From Cladocopium goreaui (lineage: Eukaryota > Sar > Dinophyceae > Suessiales > Symbiodiniaceae), in assembly GCA_947184155.2 (NCBI GenBank), contig CAMXCT020001822.1:62001-126000 (forward strand): a DNA stretch of 64,000 nucleotides. The letters are read 5' to 3'. A program made the position numbers and the translations under genes. Of the stretch, positions 48,146 through 57,371 are shown piece after piece. A model generated the notes under the pieces. The model was given only the letters and a program-made list of their open reading frames with translations. It made no database searches and was not told the DNA's origin. The first letter of the stretch is position 1; every line of letters begins with the position of its first letter.

Positions 48146-49943
48146 CTCAAGGGAGGACAAAAACACGCCAATCAGATGCAGGATTCCAGTTGTTTGCTCC
48201 ATAATGTCATAATAATGATTTTAATAATCAGCACATTTTCGTATAAGTATGTTCGAGGCATTTGGGCATGAACCCGTTTTGGTTTCACCCACACTCGATA
48301 TTGAACTCATGCCTGAAGTGGTTGCCAAGACTCCGATCGTGCCATCCACGTGAATTTTCCATGTCTTTGGGATTCGCTAAGCGCCTAAATGCAGAAACAA
48401 TGCAGGATTTTTTCCATTTGGTTGGTTGGGCATGTTGACAAGTGTTAACGAGAAAACGTGACTCAACAAAGAGAACAATTTGCCAATCGCATCATGACTG
48501 CACTCTGCCTGATCGACACAACAATGTTTGTTCAAAAATGTGAATACCCAACGAAGATCATACAGCAAAAATGCCAAAGTGGACAATTGAAGTTCGGATT
48601 GCAACGAAACGATTTTATACCACCTTTAAATCCAACAACACCCAATGCAAACCAGGACCTGTTCGACCACTGCTTTATAATGTTAATGAAACAATCAAAA
48701 ATTGTGATTGTGACATCCGCACCTGCTCTCATCCACAAGTGCCATGGTTTTCGCATCTGGCATGCTGCAACCTGCAAACCTATTTTTTGGTCAGGTTATC
48801 ATATCATACTGAATTGGCGTTTTGAGGGGTTTTGTTTCCAGTGGTGCACGTCAAAATGAATATGCAATTACACTATGTTGTCCTAAATTTGTGAATCCAT
48901 CCACCAACCGAAACACTCCAGGTTTTCTGCGCGTGTTACATGTCAAATGTTTTTAAACCAAAAAAATGCGATTTAATCAACCTTGTCGGAACGCAACAAA
49001 AAATGATTGCTGAAAAATGTTAGAAACAATTTGAAGGATTGAAGTTTTGAAGAAAAATCAAGGCAACAAATCACCAAACTGACGTACAACATTGCTTGAA
49101 CAGTTCAACATCGATCATTGTGAATCATACGGCCAAACGCAAACAACTACCGTCACCAGCACGCGTCCACATTTGGCAAACAACTATGCCGCATCACAGT
49201 ACAATGGTAACAAAATATGTGTTTGCGAATCACTTGTTACAACAAAAATGCCTCACGGCAAATTGTTGCATTACAAATTCATCTGTTTGTCACGGGCGTG
49301 CACGTCATGTTTTTTGCAATGAATACTTTTGCCTGGTGACCATTCGTGTGTGCCAAGGGTTGCTCAGTTGTTCAAATCACTAAATCACTAGATCACTACA
49401 TTGTTACATCACTAAAACATGAAATCATTGTGAAAATGTCACATGTCGCAACAAAGCGGATGAAAACGGGACCTGCCTGTGCTAGTTGTGTAAGTAAAAT
49501 TCCCACCCCAAACCCTCCCATGGAAAAACACGGATCGCCACGCTCGCTCAACAGTTGCAAATCTAGGTAAATCGCGCTGTTCTATGTATATCTTAACGTG
49601 AGGCTATCGCCGCGGTATCTGCAACCAATATATCAACCTTTGCGTTATCGAAGGAAGTTTAGAAGTCGAACTTCCGACAATATGGACAGATGGACAGGAG
49701 TATGTCAAGTTAGACAACCATTAGCTCACACCTTTTTTACGTGTATGGTCAGCTCCAGCCCGGGCCAGGGTTGTCAAGTGAACGCCCGGATGCTGTGCAC
49801 ACCCTAAGCCTGTCAAGGCTGCTGGAGCAAAACTAATGGCTCAAAAAAGGACGAATATGGACATGGCGAAGAGATTGTGCCAAAAGCTTCACTCTTTCTG
49901 TTCACTACGAACAGAAGTTTTCTCAGCCCGTGGCATTTCAAAT
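48146..49943. other. No gene recognised
   Basis: Mostly A/T-rich with CAA/TTG-rich stretches. A short minus-strand reading at about 48.31-48.35 kb (DGTIGVLATTSG) could be a further exon of the gene below it, but I cannot phase it. Open frames on the plus strand (up to 133 codons) show no family features. The 46-bp hairpin repeat at 49647-49692 is the only clear element. Confidence 0.5.
49647..49692. repeat. 46-bp dispersed hairpin sequence, copy 2
   Basis: Same sequence as 21702-21747 with GGAAGTT / AACTTCC arms. It lies about 250 bp beyond the 3' end of the broken retroelement ORF (49944-50783), so it may belong to that element's tail. Confidence 0.8.
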
Positions 49944-50783
49944 CTATTCAAAAACCAATCTTCTACAAGGAAATTCGTTGCATTCTATACTCTGTTTGTA
50001 TCTGCCAGCATGGTTCCTTTCCCTCGGCGGGGTCATGAGAAATTGCCGTACATTTCTCCGAACTTCTCTCCAGCCGCCAAAAATTTGGCTCCAGCCCGTG
50101 CAGAACACGGCAACGGAGGCAGAAAAAATAGGAATTCCAGTCGAAGATTCGAAAAATTGTGAAAACCATCTTTCATCCCACGCCAAAATCTTCAGGGCAA
50201 AAAGATACCTGTAAGTGCGGACGATGGCGCCATAGAGGTTCCTCAGCCCCCCTACTGCCTGGTTGTTTTCCATCTCTCTCCTTTCTCGATTGCTTGCTGG
50301 CTGCTTTGACTGTACCTCTGGCCGCACCGCTCTGAGTGCGTTCCCTTCCACTTTGATGGCTTTCTTTTGCAACGTCACCAGTCCTTCCTCCGTCTTCAAG
50401 AAGCGGACAAGTGACTGCGCCCATGCCCAGCAGAGTCCAGTGGGGTACTCGGCTGCCAAAGCAGTTTTCCACACTTCCCTGGGAGGATCGACGAAATAGT
50501 CCAGGGTCTTTCCAGCCAGCCCTCCTGGCATATGTTGGTGGGGCCGAGCGTCCACGCACCTGGCACAGGCGTCCGCCATCCAAGCTGCATCTGTAAGAAT
50601 ACCAGTCGGCTTTTTAGTCTCTGCTCCATACGGCCATTGGTCGAGCCCCACCTTTCTCATTCTTTTCATATGCCTCTCTAACGTTGGTTGTTCCCAAATG
50701 AACGAGTCCTCTGGGTTCTCCAGCGAGGCGGTGCTCCTTGCCGCCTGAGCTTCGTCTAACAGGACCGCCGCTCTCTCGACGAT
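49944..50783 (-). pseudogene. Retroelement ORF with methyltransferase-like domain, cut by LTR insertion
   Basis: An open frame of 280 codons whose upstream end is lost: the frame runs into the copia 3' LTR at 50784. The readable part has LENPEDSFIWEQPTLERHM, then VGLDQWPYGAETKKPTGIL, a Cys pair CARC, HQHM, and AAEYPTGLCWAWAQSL. The pattern ENP-x2-S-x-IW followed by (Q)-W/C-x-YG-x4-KPT resembles the later motifs of cytosine-C5 methyltransferases. A related stretch occurs at the C-terminus of the copia Pol. I infer a fragment of an older retroelement accessory domain; it is incomplete and unlikely to act as an enzyme. Confidence 0.55.
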
Positions 50784-51620
50784 TGCGGAAGGTAACCTCA
50801 ACCTTCGAAACCTCTAGACCTACTTGGGTCAGCGTCCAGGACGTCGTCCTTAACAAACTAGACCGTCCACGCAACCAAGTCAACCACTCCCAGAGCTCAG
50901 CCACTTTTACCACAACACACAAGAGACAAGATGTTTGCTCATGTCGCTATGGTTCTTGTTGGTGTGTCACTCCTTGACACAAAACAGATGCGGAGTCGCA
51001 AGTTAGCATCTTTCTGCCAACTTCACAAAAGCGATCAAAAACACATGTCGTCACAAAAAGTCTTTACATCAAGACATGGTTTGTTTGTTTAAATAAGTTT
51101 GAGTGTTTGAAAACTGTTGAAACATTTCAAGCACCAAAACGTGTTCTGTGATGTCTCCCTCAGATCTGTTAGCAACTCCAATTCTGAATGCCTTTCAGAA
51201 CGTTGCTCTCGCTATCATCATTGAGAGACAAAACAACCTAAACTTCTCCGATCAATGTCAAACAAAGTTCCTTCTTCCGAAGTCACAAAATGAATTCTAC
51301 GATCTTCTCACGATTCCTTCGTGCACCTCACCGGTGGAAACTAAAGCAAAAGATATGGAAAATGGTTTGATTTTCCATGTCACTATACAAATTCAAATCC
51401 TCACTGTGTTCTCCGTGCAATCAAAGTACTCAAAGAAGACGAAAAGTATATCGTTGTAGGGTTTCGTCATCTCCAATAAAACGTGCAAAACATGAAACGT
51501 GCAAATACAATGTCAACCATCACGGTTGAGCTCACCATCAAGGTGAAAAGCAAATTCACTTCTTCCAATGCAGAAAGACCAAATGGATTCATCTCACCAC
51601 AGATGTCAGAAATTTTCACA
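50784..51620 (-). repeat. 3' LTR of the copia element (837 bp)
   Basis: On the plus strand it starts TGCGGAAGGTAACC and ends AATTTTCACA, i.e. TG...CA. Positions 50784-51584 repeat at 60124-60924 (offset 9340), differing only at 51327 (C/T) and 51354 (T/G). The outer limit at 51620 is set by the adjoining polypurine tract. Confidence 0.9.
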
Positions 51621-51629
51621 CCCCCTTTT
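51621..51629 (-). other. Polypurine tract
   Basis: AAAAGGGGG on the minus strand, immediately before the 3' LTR start TGTGAAAATT. This is the expected plus-strand primer position of an LTR element. Confidence 0.8.
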
Positions 51630-51829
51630 GAGATGAACTCCATTCCATGTATAGCTGTAACCCATCCAGACTTCAGCACATATCGCCCAAGTTCGACAGG
51701 TCAATACATAAGGATGCCCTTAGCCGAAAGGCTACATAGTGACCACTCATCCAGTTCGACAATCTTGCAAACTACAGTTGTCCACATAGAATGAGATCCT
51801 GTATAGATCCAACCACCCTCACAGTGTCA

Positions 51830-52372
51830 TCAATCACAAAACTCTCGACGCAAGGTAGTTCCTGCATAGAATGGCACATTAGCCACTTTGCAGTCCACCA
51901 AATCTCGGGCCTTAATGTACCTTGACCAATCCAAGGCAGGACCCTTCGCTGAGTCTTTGGTCAAATGTTTTCGACGCCATGAAACATAGCTGGGATCTTT
52001 CTCGAAGACAGTCTTGTAACTCATCTTCTCCTTCTCATACTTTCCAAATGCAAACTTGGTCTTTCCCCACATTGTCATATTTGTAATACCAGCTGGAAGC
52101 AAGGCCTTTGTGGCCAAATCTTCGGTGCCTCCCACGGGCTCCATGAAACTACTTCCAACCACCCAATCTGACTCTGTGTCGACCTCAAACTCTGCATCTT
52201 CAATTCTGCGCTTTGATGCATCGGTCATTGCACCACTAGCTTCAGTTGTCGGCAATGGCATCTGAGAAGTACGACGCTGTGCCAACTGCTGAAACATCTT
52301 CTCATCCTCAATGCTCCAATTGGATGAAGCCATGGCTGCAAAATCAAACCGCGTCCGGTAGTGAAAAAGCAC
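51830..52372 (-). CDS. Extra ORF between pol and 3' LTR; ExoX-like C-terminal domain
   Basis: An intact open frame of 180 codons. The likelier start is the second Met (MASSNWSIEDEKMFQQL), 13 codons in, giving 167 aa. The middle reads MTMWGKTKFAFGKYEKEKMS, then YKTVFEKDPSYVSWRRKHL. The pattern F-x-FGK-x-n-Y-x2-V-x3-DP-x-Y-x2-W is that of the small C-terminal domain of exodeoxyribonuclease X-like proteins. No catalytic DEDD exonuclease domain is present. It lies in the env-like position of the copia element, about 390 bp after the pol stop and about 200 bp before the polypurine tract. Function is unknown; nucleic-acid binding is an inference. Confidence 0.65.
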   Translation of the reverse strand: MLFHYRTRFDFAAMASSNWSIEDEKMFQQLAQRRTSQMPLPTTEASGAMTDASKRRIEDAEFEVDTESDWVVGSSFMEPVGGTEDLATKALLPAGITNMTMWGKTKFAFGKYEKEKMSYKTVFEKDPSYVSWRRKHLTKDSAKGPALDWSRYIKARDLVDCKVANVPFYAGTTLRREFCD

Positions 52373-52762
52373 TAGACCGTGGCCAAACTCTTAGGAGCAA
52401 TCAACCTAGAACGTGAAACGAAGTGTCGAACCGCCATCACTTTCGTGATAGGCACAGTGACCTTTCATATTGTTCTGCGCTGCACACACCGCATCTTACA
52501 GCATCGCGCAACAAAACTCTGCACAAAATGCAACACAGTGAAAACTCCTGTTTGTCTTTGGCAACGTTTGTTTGAAACAACATGCAAAACAGGAAAATGA
52601 AACGTGACGTCAACTTCTGTCTCTCTCTCACAGGGCCCCCTTTCAAACGAAAATTCACTTCTTCGCTGCGTGTTTGACCGCAATCAAAATGTCTCTTGCC
52701 AACTTTCGGTTGTAAAACGCTGTCTCAGCATAGTTGATTTGATAGAGTTCTGCGTGTGTCTG
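52373..52762. other. Non-coding spacer between pol and the extra ORF
   Basis: 390 bp inside the element without a supported ORF. The minus-strand frames here are short. It may carry the leader or splice acceptor for the downstream ORF; no specific signal is convincing. Confidence 0.45.
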
Positions 52763-54703
52763 TTATGTACATGTAGAAAGTTTGGAGTGGAGATTTAATG
52801 CAAACCAAGCTGAATTGGAAACAAACTTCAATGTCTTTCCAATCGGAATACCATCCTTGTTCTGACATCCAGTCTTGCACAACTTCACCAAAGCCTCATG
52901 CCTCATGTCAAAACTTTCCAAAAGATTCACTGTCTCAGGTCGGGACCAAATGGTATTTCGTTCTGGAAGCTCAAACGAACATGAGTCTGCATGTTTGAAG
53001 TAACCACCAATCGCGTTGATGATCTCATCCCATTCCTGGTCCCTTTCAGTGACTGAGTCCGGATTGAAATTGCGAAGCGGACTTCCACTTCCACAAGGAG
53101 TCGATGCATGAATATGCACCCAAGGTGGACATGACGAGTTCTTCCACTGTGGAATGCAAACAACTACACGACTCAACGTTCCAGAACTCTGCACCTTAGC
53201 AACTACACCAATGTATGGGACCTTTGAAACTTCACAAACCTTTCTCAAGTTCGAATGTTCCGAACAACACAGTTCCACAATCGCAATTGAAGAACCCTGA
53301 GTCAACACTTGCTGCAACACACACAGCTCACGAAGTTCTGCTAACTCAGCTGTCAAACCATCTGGAACAACAATCCCAAGAGCATATCGATGTTTATAGA
53401 AAGCTTTAGCACTCAAGCATTTAGTGAAAAGATCTGCTGGATTTTCAACACCACTTCTGTGTCTCAATTTCAACAAAACCTCTCTCATCTGCTCTCGTAA
53501 CCAATGCAATCTTATCTCAATGTGTCGTGAGCGTCGTGGCACGTCCATGGACCTCACAAGTTGCAATGCGGAGCTTGAATCGCTCTCCAACCAAATCACA
53601 ACTTCTTCTGGCTCATCGATCTCATGAAGTGCAAAAAGAAGACGGTGAACCAGTCTTCCAAACGCAACACTTTCTTGACACACTGATTGCAAACCAAAAA
53701 GCTCTGCCTCACATGAACTCAGACTCAAAGCTTGTTGCTGTCGGCTCAGAGACCTTACCAAAGACCTCTCAAAGAAAACAGCTCCACCGCTAACACCTTT
53801 GCGGTTGTTGAAACGATACAGCGCATGTGAAGCGTCGCTGAAAGAGTGGAGATGGACTGATCTCAGTTGAGCATCGTCAACCTGACTCATGATGGTCTCA
53901 TCTCTGCTCGGTAGACACAAGCAGGCATGCATGTCAACATACAAGAATCTCAAGACTGCTTTCAATGCTTGTTCAGTTCCGTGCATCGGTTTCGCTTGCT
54001 GCGTCCCAAGAACAGACATCCATGTCTTCAAGTCATGACGCACCTGTGACAACCAAAGCAATTTTCCCAACGCCTTCCTGAAGCGTGAGTATGCTTCATC
54101 TGACAAAGGTTTCTGAAAGTTGCTATCCGTGAGTGTTTTCTCCAGATGTCCCGAAATGTCAGGAACATTCTCAGACCCACGGGTAACACCATAATCCAGA
54201 AACGTAGAGTCAAGATAATGTGGATCAACACCCAGAGTGATCTCAGAGGAATCTCTTTCTCTCTTGATGACACGACCAATAAAGGTCAGGGATCCTCCCT
54301 CTTCTCCGATCTCTCCAGTTGTCTTCACAGGCACTACAGACGACAAAGTTGCAACCACATGTTCTTCGGCTTCCTTCGTGGTCGACAACAACAAGATGTC
54401 ATCAACATATACTACACACAAGCAAAATCCAAGTTCATGACCATCTTTCACAATCTGTCCACCATACACACATGGTTCCAACGAATCAGACCAAAGGCCT
54501 ACATGTTCAACCGTACATGTCAAAAGCTGCAACCATGCCAGTGAAGCATCACGTAACCCGTTCAATGCCTTTTCAAGCAAATAGTAGGTCACTTCACCTG
54601 ATGGAAAGCTAATCGACAACGGCATTTTCAAGACAACATGTACACCAGTTCCCAATGGGCTATGCATGAAGGCATGACTCACGTCCAATGCACGCAAAAG
54701 CAT
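52763..54703 (-). CDS. Copia Pol: reverse transcriptase (part), RNase H, methyltransferase-like domain
   Basis: An open frame of 646 codons, intact. Reverse transcriptase signatures: DVSHAFMHSPL near residue 8 and the catalytic VVYVDDILLL at about 97-106. RNase H: SFSDASHALY, SSCEAELFGL, WLESDSSSALQL, then SRHIEIRLHWLRE, covering about residues 285-410. After the usual RNase H end (ENPADLFTK) the protein continues about 210 residues: IAIVELCCSEHSNLR, WVHIHASTPCGSGSPL, ELPERNTIWSRPETVNLL, GIPIGKTLKFVSNSAWF. The order 'ELCC' (motif I-like), 'PC' (motif IV-like), 'E-x-P...IW' and a 'GK(T)LKF-x-SN' segment suggests a diverged cytosine-C5 methyltransferase fold. Such captures in retrotransposons are known, including in dinoflagellates. 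The N-terminal part of RT is in another frame at 54679-55260. Confidence 0.9.
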   Translation of the reverse strand: MLLRALDVSHAFMHSPLGTGVHVVLKMPLSISFPSGEVTYYLLEKALNGLRDASLAWLQLLTCTVEHVGLWSDSLEPCVYGGQIVKDGHELGFCLCVVYVDDILLLSTTKEAEEHVVATLSSVVPVKTTGEIGEEGGSLTFIGRVIKRERDSSEITLGVDPHYLDSTFLDYGVTRGSENVPDISGHLEKTLTDSNFQKPLSDEAYSRFRKALGKLLWLSQVRHDLKTWMSVLGTQQAKPMHGTEQALKAVLRFLYVDMHACLCLPSRDETIMSQVDDAQLRSVHLHSFSDASHALYRFNNRKGVSGGAVFFERSLVRSLSRQQQALSLSSCEAELFGLQSVCQESVAFGRLVHRLLFALHEIDEPEEVVIWLESDSSSALQLVRSMDVPRRSRHIEIRLHWLREQMREVLLKLRHRSGVENPADLFTKCLSAKAFYKHRYALGIVVPDGLTAELAELRELCVLQQVLTQGSSIAIVELCCSEHSNLRKVCEVSKVPYIGVVAKVQSSGTLSRVVVCIPQWKNSSCPPWVHIHASTPCGSGSPLRNFNPDSVTERDQEWDEIINAIGGYFKHADSCSFELPERNTIWSRPETVNLLESFDMRHEALVKLCKTGCQNKDGIPIGKTLKFVSNSAWFALNLHSKLSTCT

Positions 54704-55260
54704 CTTCCTGTCGCTGCCATTGCAAGCACCAAATGAACACTTTCAATCGAAGGGGTAGGACTACTAAATCCCAAAGATCTAGCTGAGGAGCCACGATTGA
54801 AGTCCTTCGCAACAATCCTGGTTCGAACCCTCTCACTGCTTTTGTAAGCTGCAACCCACCTCGACTGGATCAAACGAAGGTTCGGAACAGCCTTCTTCAT
54901 GTCGTCCAGTTCTGACTGGGTGATGATGCGGCCAGTCTTGCAGTGTTCCAAGTTCCTAACCTCTTCCTGCATACCCTTGAAACCTTGTTCCAAATCAAGC
55001 TCTTGCAAACTCTGGTCATCTATGATACTGTCCGGTTTCCAAACTAAGACATCTTGACCTCCAAGACGCATCTTCACAAAATCATGCTCATTGCCAAACA
55101 GAATCAAGAGAACCAGAAAACATTTCTGGAGATGTTGCCGGAGCAAAAGACGCTGGACCTTCAAGTGTACCCAAACTCGCAACCAACACAGGTTCACCAC
55201 TACCAACCCAAAACCAATCAAAATCCATGTTTGTTTGAAGCAATTCTTCCGAATCTTCAC
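54679..55260 (-). CDS. Copia Pol: linker and N-terminal part of reverse transcriptase
   Basis: The useful part begins near EHDFVKMRLGGQDVLVWKPD and runs through KTGRIITQSELDDMKKAVPN, RWVAAYKSSERVRTRIVAKD, FSSPTPSIESVHLVLAMAA. The W-V-x-n-K-R-x-K/R-A/I-R-x-V-A-K-(D) pattern is the start of copia reverse transcriptase. The frame stops at the point where the 52763-54703 frame takes over, so one frame change separates the two parts. Confidence 0.85.
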   Translation of the reverse strand: MKIRKNCFKQTWILIGFGLVVVNLCWLRVWVHLKVQRLLLRQHLQKCFLVLLILFGNEHDFVKMRLGGQDVLVWKPDSIIDDQSLQELDLEQGFKGMQEEVRNLEHCKTGRIITQSELDDMKKAVPNLRLIQSRWVAAYKSSERVRTRIVAKDFNRGSSARSLGFSSPTPSIESVHLVLAMAATGRCFCVHWT

Positions 55261-55903
55261 GGATCTCTCGCTCTAACTGTTCTCGGTCGGTCTCAGCTTT
55301 CCTTTTAAACCTTCTGGTGTATTCAACCTGTGTTTCCGGCTGTCGCCGAGCGGACTCAGGTGTTGATACCATTTCATCATCATCAACCTCTTGCACTGGT
55401 ACCTGAGCCTGGGGTACAACTACAGGGCTCTCCGGAGAGAGTGCAGGTTCGATACGCCTTTCCTTTCTCCGTTGTTCCTCAAACTCAGAAAAACGCTTCC
55501 TACATTCCTTATTGTGCCTAATACCAGGTGCTTCCATGCCACTCTCATATGCTGGACATCGACGAGTCGGTTCAAAACGTGATACGTCAGGTGAAGTTCT
55601 TTCAGAACTCTCAGGACTACCAATGGCTACATCTGCAGTATCTGCTGGTGACGTAGGAGATGGAGTAACAGAAACTCGAGACGGCTCTGCTGGAACTTCC
55701 TGTGGAGTCACGACAACGTTCGATCTTGCCAATGGCACTGCTGGCGCCAAACGCAACTCACCAGATTTCTTCTTCACACTGCTGGACTCTGGCAAGACAA
55801 GTTTGGGCTGTGAAGGTGCCGGCAAACTCTGACCTTTCAACTTTCGCAACTCTTCAGGAGGTAGCTGACTCATATCAGCTGGTGCAGTTCCACTGTCATT
55901 CAC
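55088..55903 (-). CDS. Copia Pol: variable linker after integrase
   Basis: A low-complexity, Pro/Ser/Glu-rich segment (PPEELRKLKGQSLPAPSQ, SPTSPADTADVAIGSPESS) with a charged stretch EFEEQRRKERRIEPALSPES and TRRFKRKAETDREQLEREI. It lies between the integrase core and reverse transcriptase, where copia polyproteins have a poorly conserved linker. It is in a different frame from both neighbours and overlaps the integrase frame by 4 nt at 55900-55903. Confidence 0.75.
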   Translation of the reverse strand: MNDSGTAPADMSQLPPEELRKLKGQSLPAPSQPKLVLPESSSVKKKSGELRLAPAVPLARSNVVVTPQEVPAEPSRVSVTPSPTSPADTADVAIGSPESSERTSPDVSRFEPTRRCPAYESGMEAPGIRHNKECRKRFSEFEEQRRKERRIEPALSPESPVVVPQAQVPVQEVDDDEMVSTPESARRQPETQVEYTRRFKRKAETDREQLEREIREDSEELLQTNMDFDWFWVGSGEPVLVASLGTLEGPASFAPATSPEMFSGSLDSVWQ

Positions 55904-56853
55904 AATTTGGGGTCTCTACTACCTACAGTCCCAGTGTCAAACTGCGTCAAAACTCCCTGTCCCGAATTCAAATCCCATCTCAAAGGTGAAATAGCCCTGA
56001 TGTTCCTAGCTACAAAACGCATCAACTCAGCTTTGCCATCCACACGAATGAAACCTTGTACAACTGGACCTCGTTCCAATCCCACGTGAATGAAAGTACA
56101 CTCAACATTCCTTGTTGAAAGTGGTGAATGCTGACGAATTGAATCAGGAATTTCGGCAAGAACCTGAGCACCAAACAAAGTCGAAACTGGTTTGGATAAC
56201 TTCCTACCTGAAACCATTTCCAATGGACTTCTGTCTGAACCTCGTGATGTCGAAAAATGGTTGTTGCACAAAGCCAAATACGTCAAAACATCAACCAAAT
56301 TCTCATGTGAAAACGTGACATCCAACCCTTGTGCATTCAGATCAGCTCGCAACACAGAAAAGGATTCTTTTAATTCCCTAACTGTCCTTTCAGCTGCTCC
56401 AACTGATCGATGCTGCTGTGGTGCGGCTCGACGAATGGAGAACGTGTAGCGACCAGTGGAATTCCCAATGATCTCTCCCACGGCCCTCTCACTGTCGGTG
56501 TGGACATCAATGGAGACTGCCTTCGAAGTCAACCCAAAATGTTGAAGCCATACAACAATCTGTCTCCTGGCTGCTTCGACATCTTCTCCAACCACCACAT
56601 AGCCAATGCACCTCGACATCATCTCAGTTAACACGAGGATCTTCACAGAACCTGGAAGTTCGTCTGCAACGATCTCACCTGTTGTATTGAGGAATGCAAA
56701 ATCAGCCTGAATTGAAACCTCTTTCCTATCACCTTTGTCTCTTCTGTGCTGAAAGACAGAACGACCTTTGGCACACTCCAAGCAATTCGGATTGAATGGA
56801 ATATGTCCCTGTCTCCGGTGACGTGCCAGTTCACTGTCGTCTCCTCCAGACAC
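55900..56853 (-). CDS. Copia Pol: integrase
   Basis: It inserts element cDNA into the genome. A zinc-binding HHCC-like region (ARHRRQGHIPFNPNCLECAK) is followed by a DDE-type core: QADFAFLNTTGE (first Asp), SIDVHTDSERAVGEII (second Asp region) and GAAERTVRELKESF (Glu). RSPLEMVSGRKLSKPVSTLFG is the usual continuation in copia integrases. The upstream end is in the 56643-57371 frame; an 8-bp tandem duplication (GTGTTACA-type) near 56,876-56,891 sits at the frame change. Confidence 0.9.
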   Translation of the reverse strand: MSGGDDSELARHRRQGHIPFNPNCLECAKGRSVFQHRRDKGDRKEVSIQADFAFLNTTGEIVADELPGSVKILVLTEMMSRCIGYVVVGEDVEAARRQIVVWLQHFGLTSKAVSIDVHTDSERAVGEIIGNSTGRYTFSIRRAAPQQHRSVGAAERTVRELKESFSVLRADLNAQGLDVTFSHENLVDVLTYLALCNNHFSTSRGSDRSPLEMVSGRKLSKPVSTLFGAQVLAEIPDSIRQHSPLSTRNVECTFIHVGLERGPVVQGFIRVDGKAELMRFVARNIRAISPLRWDLNSGQGVLTQFDTGTVGSRDPKL

Positions 56854-57371
56854 AGCTGCGACAGAAAAGTCATGAGTGTTACAGTGTTACTCACAGTCAA
56901 GTCAGACCTGTATGCACTACTACTACCAACATCTGGATACAAACGAACCCAAGGACAATTGGCAAAATAAGCAACGTCAAGACAATGCATTCCAAGCTTT
57001 TCGTGAAACAAATCAAAACCTTTCGGACCTTGTGTGAATCTCCATCCCGAATCTGCCAATGAGGTAATTGACAAAATGTTGTGCCGGATGGCCACCAAAA
57101 CATTCAAACGTGCTTTCTTCCAACACCAATCATCACCTGATGTGTCTGACATGTGCATCTGTACTCCAATCTCAGCAGTGCCTGACATGTTGACTGAGGA
57201 TCCATTGGCAGCTTTGTAGCCACCTAACCCCTCACTGTCCTGCAGCACTGACCTGAAGGCTGACAAGTTCGACTCAGCCAAAACACTTGTGGATGCACCA
57301 GAGTCAAGAAGCCACCAAGAAGCATCAGTGTTGTCAGCGACCTGTGAAAGCAGAGGTCGCAAAAACTTCAA
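56643..57371 (-). CDS. Copia Pol: aspartic protease
   Basis: The retroviral-type protease that cleaves the polyprotein. The active-site motif WWLLDSGASTSV is clear near residue 20, followed by ANGSSVNMSGTAEIGVQM and HNILSITSLADSGW. The last 70 or so codons overlap the integrase frame and read nonsense, because the real reading switches frame near 56.87 kb. The upstream boundary meets the gag frame at 57368-57371, again in a different frame. Confidence 0.88.
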   Translation of the reverse strand: MKFLRPLLSQVADNTDASWWLLDSGASTSVLAESNLSAFRSVLQDSEGLGGYKAANGSSVNMSGTAEIGVQMHMSDTSGDDWCWKKARLNVLVAIRHNILSITSLADSGWRFTQGPKGFDLFHEKLGMHCLDVAYFANCPWVRLYPDVGSSSAYRSDLTVSNTVTLMTFLSQLCLEETTVNWHVTGDRDIFHSIRIAWSVPKVVLSFSTEETKVIGKRFQFRLILHSSIQQVRSLQTNFQVL

